A stretch of 56,866 nucleotides of DNA from the NCBI GenBank assembly GCA_938017905.1, contig CALIKX010000013.1:1-56866 (forward strand), read 5' to 3'. The stretch's first letter is position 1, and every line of letters starts with the position of its first letter. Shown here one piece after another: positions 56,023 through 56,866 of this stretch. This DNA comes from an uncultured Thermoleophilia bacterium. Lineage in GTDB: Bacteria > Actinomycetota > Thermoleophilia > Miltoncostaeales > Miltoncostaeaceae. The notes beneath the pieces were generated by a model. It did not search any database. It was not told where the DNA came from and saw nothing but the letters and a program-made list of their open reading frames with translations. Both the position numbers and the translations under genes were made by a program.

Positions 56023-56866
56023 ATGTTCGAGGTTGGGGACAAGGTCGTCTACCCGCACCACGGCGCGGGCACGGTTCTGGCCAGGGAGTTCCACGAGATC
56101 CGCGGCGAGCGCCGGGAGTACCTGACGATCGAGATCCTGCAGCCGCAGATGACCGTCATGGTGCCGTGCGAGAGCGCCGAGACCGCAGGGCTCCGCCCGG
56201 TCATCAACGAGCGCGCGGTGAACGAGGTGCTGGCCGTACTGGTGGCCGACGGCAGCGAGATGCCGGCCCAGTGGAACCAGCGCTTCAAGCGCAACCAGGA
56301 GAAGCTGCGAAGCGGCGACATCCTCGAACTGGCCGAGGTGGTGCGGAACCTGGAGCGGCGGGCGCAGGACGCACGCCTGTCCCCCGGTGAGATGCAGATG
56401 CTGGAGCGGGCGCGCCGCGTGCTGGTGAGCGAGCTCATGTACGCCCGGAACGTGGAGGAGGAGGCCGCCAACCAGCTGATCGACGACGCCCTCGCCGGCA
56501 AGCTGAAGATCAAGCACAAGCCCAGCGCGAAGCGCGTGGCGCCCAAGCCGCCGCCCAAGGCGGACCCCAAGGCCGCCGCCGCGGCCCGCGCCGCCGCCGC
56601 GCAGCAGTCGCGGTCGTCCATGCGCGCCACCGTGCGCCCTCCACTGTCCTCCACGCCGCAGTCGGTGCAGGCCATGGCCCGGGCCGCGATGGAGAAGGCC
56701 GCCGAGACGAAGGGCGAGAGCGCCCCCGACGCCACAAAGCCCGCGGCGAAGAAGCCGGCAGCGAAGAAGGCGACCACCGCGGCGGCCAAGAAGCCGGCGG
56801 CGAAGAAGGCGACCACCGCGGCCAAGAAGCCGGCGGCCAAGAAGGCGACCACCGCAGCGGCGAAGA
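56023..56866 (+). CDS. carD: CarD family transcription regulator with AK-rich tail (cut by window edge)
   Basis: CarD binds RNA polymerase and stabilises open complexes at housekeeping and rRNA promoters. The N-terminal RNAP-interaction domain is clear (FEVGDKVVYPHHGAGTVLARE, YLTIEILQPQMTVMVPCESAETAGLR), followed by the helical DNA-binding domain (RNQEKLRSGDILELAEVVRNLERR, LMYARNVEEEAANQLIDDALA) to about residue 165. The usual CarD ends there at roughly 160 residues; here at least 115 more residues follow, rich in Ala, Lys and Pro, and still open at the edge. ATG 56023 has GAGGAG at 56012-56017. Confidence 0.92.
   Translation, partial: MFEVGDKVVYPHHGAGTVLAREFHEIRGERREYLTIEILQPQMTVMVPCESAETAGLRPVINERAVNEVLAVLVADGSEMPAQWNQRFKRNQEKLRSGDILELAEVVRNLERRAQDARLSPGEMQMLERARRVLVSELMYARNVEEEAANQLIDDALAGKLKIKHKPSAKRVAPKPPPKADPKAAAAARAAAAQQSRSSMRATVRPPLSSTPQSVQAMARAAMEKAAETKGESAPDATKPAAKKPAAKKATTAAAKKPAAKKATTAAKKPAAKKATTAAAK
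56743..56866 (+). repeat. tandem AAKKPAAKKATT repeat in the CarD tail
   Basis: From codon 241 onward the tail is built of 12-13-residue units reading AAKKPAAKKATTA, at least three copies before the window ends. It resembles the tails of histone H1-like and actinobacterial HupB proteins. Confidence 0.8.

Noticed and set aside
56743-56866. CRISPR-like or minisatellite array
   Set aside because: The repeats are in frame codons of the CarD tail with no unique spacers.

Overview
The window is a dense, very GC-rich bacterial chromosome segment with almost no intergenic space and no tRNA, rRNA, insertion sequence, prophage or CRISPR array that I could see. An F420-type luciferase-like oxidoreductase, a CarD regulator with an Ala/Lys/Pro tail, and many genes that begin directly behind a TANNNT -10 box with no Shine-Dalgarno sequence all point to an actinobacterium. 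The ATP-type PEP carboxykinase is less usual there. A deep lineage such as Thermoleophilia is a guess, not something the sequence proves. The window starts inside purC and ends inside the CarD gene; both are cut by its edges.

Layout. 1-8236: purine operon purC-S-Q-L-F-M-N-H, mostly with 4-nt start/stop overlaps; purM has its own candidate promoter. 8294-14032: a membrane glycosyltransferase, a secreted trypsin-like protease, an S9 peptidase, a HicAB toxin-antitoxin pair, a DHFR-like reductase and a degenerate receiver protein. 14045-24610: cobalamin-dependent MetH, an unknown gene, ATP-PEPCK, then a minus-strand run of aminotransferase, D-Ala-D-Ala ligase-like protein, epoxide-hydrolase-like protein, enoyl-CoA hydratase and HDAC-family deacetylase. 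24726-29638: an envelope-glycan module of GtrA, two GT87-like polytopic proteins and a NodB deacetylase. 29679-34472: spermidine-synthase-like protein, SDR, and the three-gene proton-translocating transhydrogenase operon. 34710-41633: DsbA/FrnE, aldo/keto reductase, a small CDGSH iron-sulfur protein, a DHA2 exporter, a choloylglycine-hydrolase-family amidase and the TrkH/TrkA potassium system. 41630-46505: HtrA-MoxR-DUF58-vWA-vWA operon. 46576-52600: a helicase with an arginine-rich tail, a small coiled-coil protein, a LytR_C-domain membrane protein and a two-domain fusion of an F420-type oxidoreductase with an aryl-CoA ligase. 52670-end: ZIP transporter, HAD phosphatase, UspA, UppP, a small charged protein and CarD.

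Three features run through the window. First, at least 16 transcript heads have TANNNT ending 7-10 nt before the start codon, the geometry of leaderless mRNAs; a few others (pckA, the CDGSH gene, carD) have a leader and a Shine-Dalgarno site. Second, transcription ends are folded into coding sequence: stop codons lie in hairpin loops, a 15-bp hairpin for pckA lies inside the neighbouring gene, and three convergent pairs share the four bases CTAG as interlocked stop codons. Third, genes within operons are joined by ATGA, GTGA or TGATG overlaps.

The best candidates for undescribed biology are the oxidoreductase-ligase fusion coupled to a LytR_C protein, a repeated LPPL tail motif shared by the HtrA protease and a vWA protein of the same operon, and the compact leaderless promoter layout.
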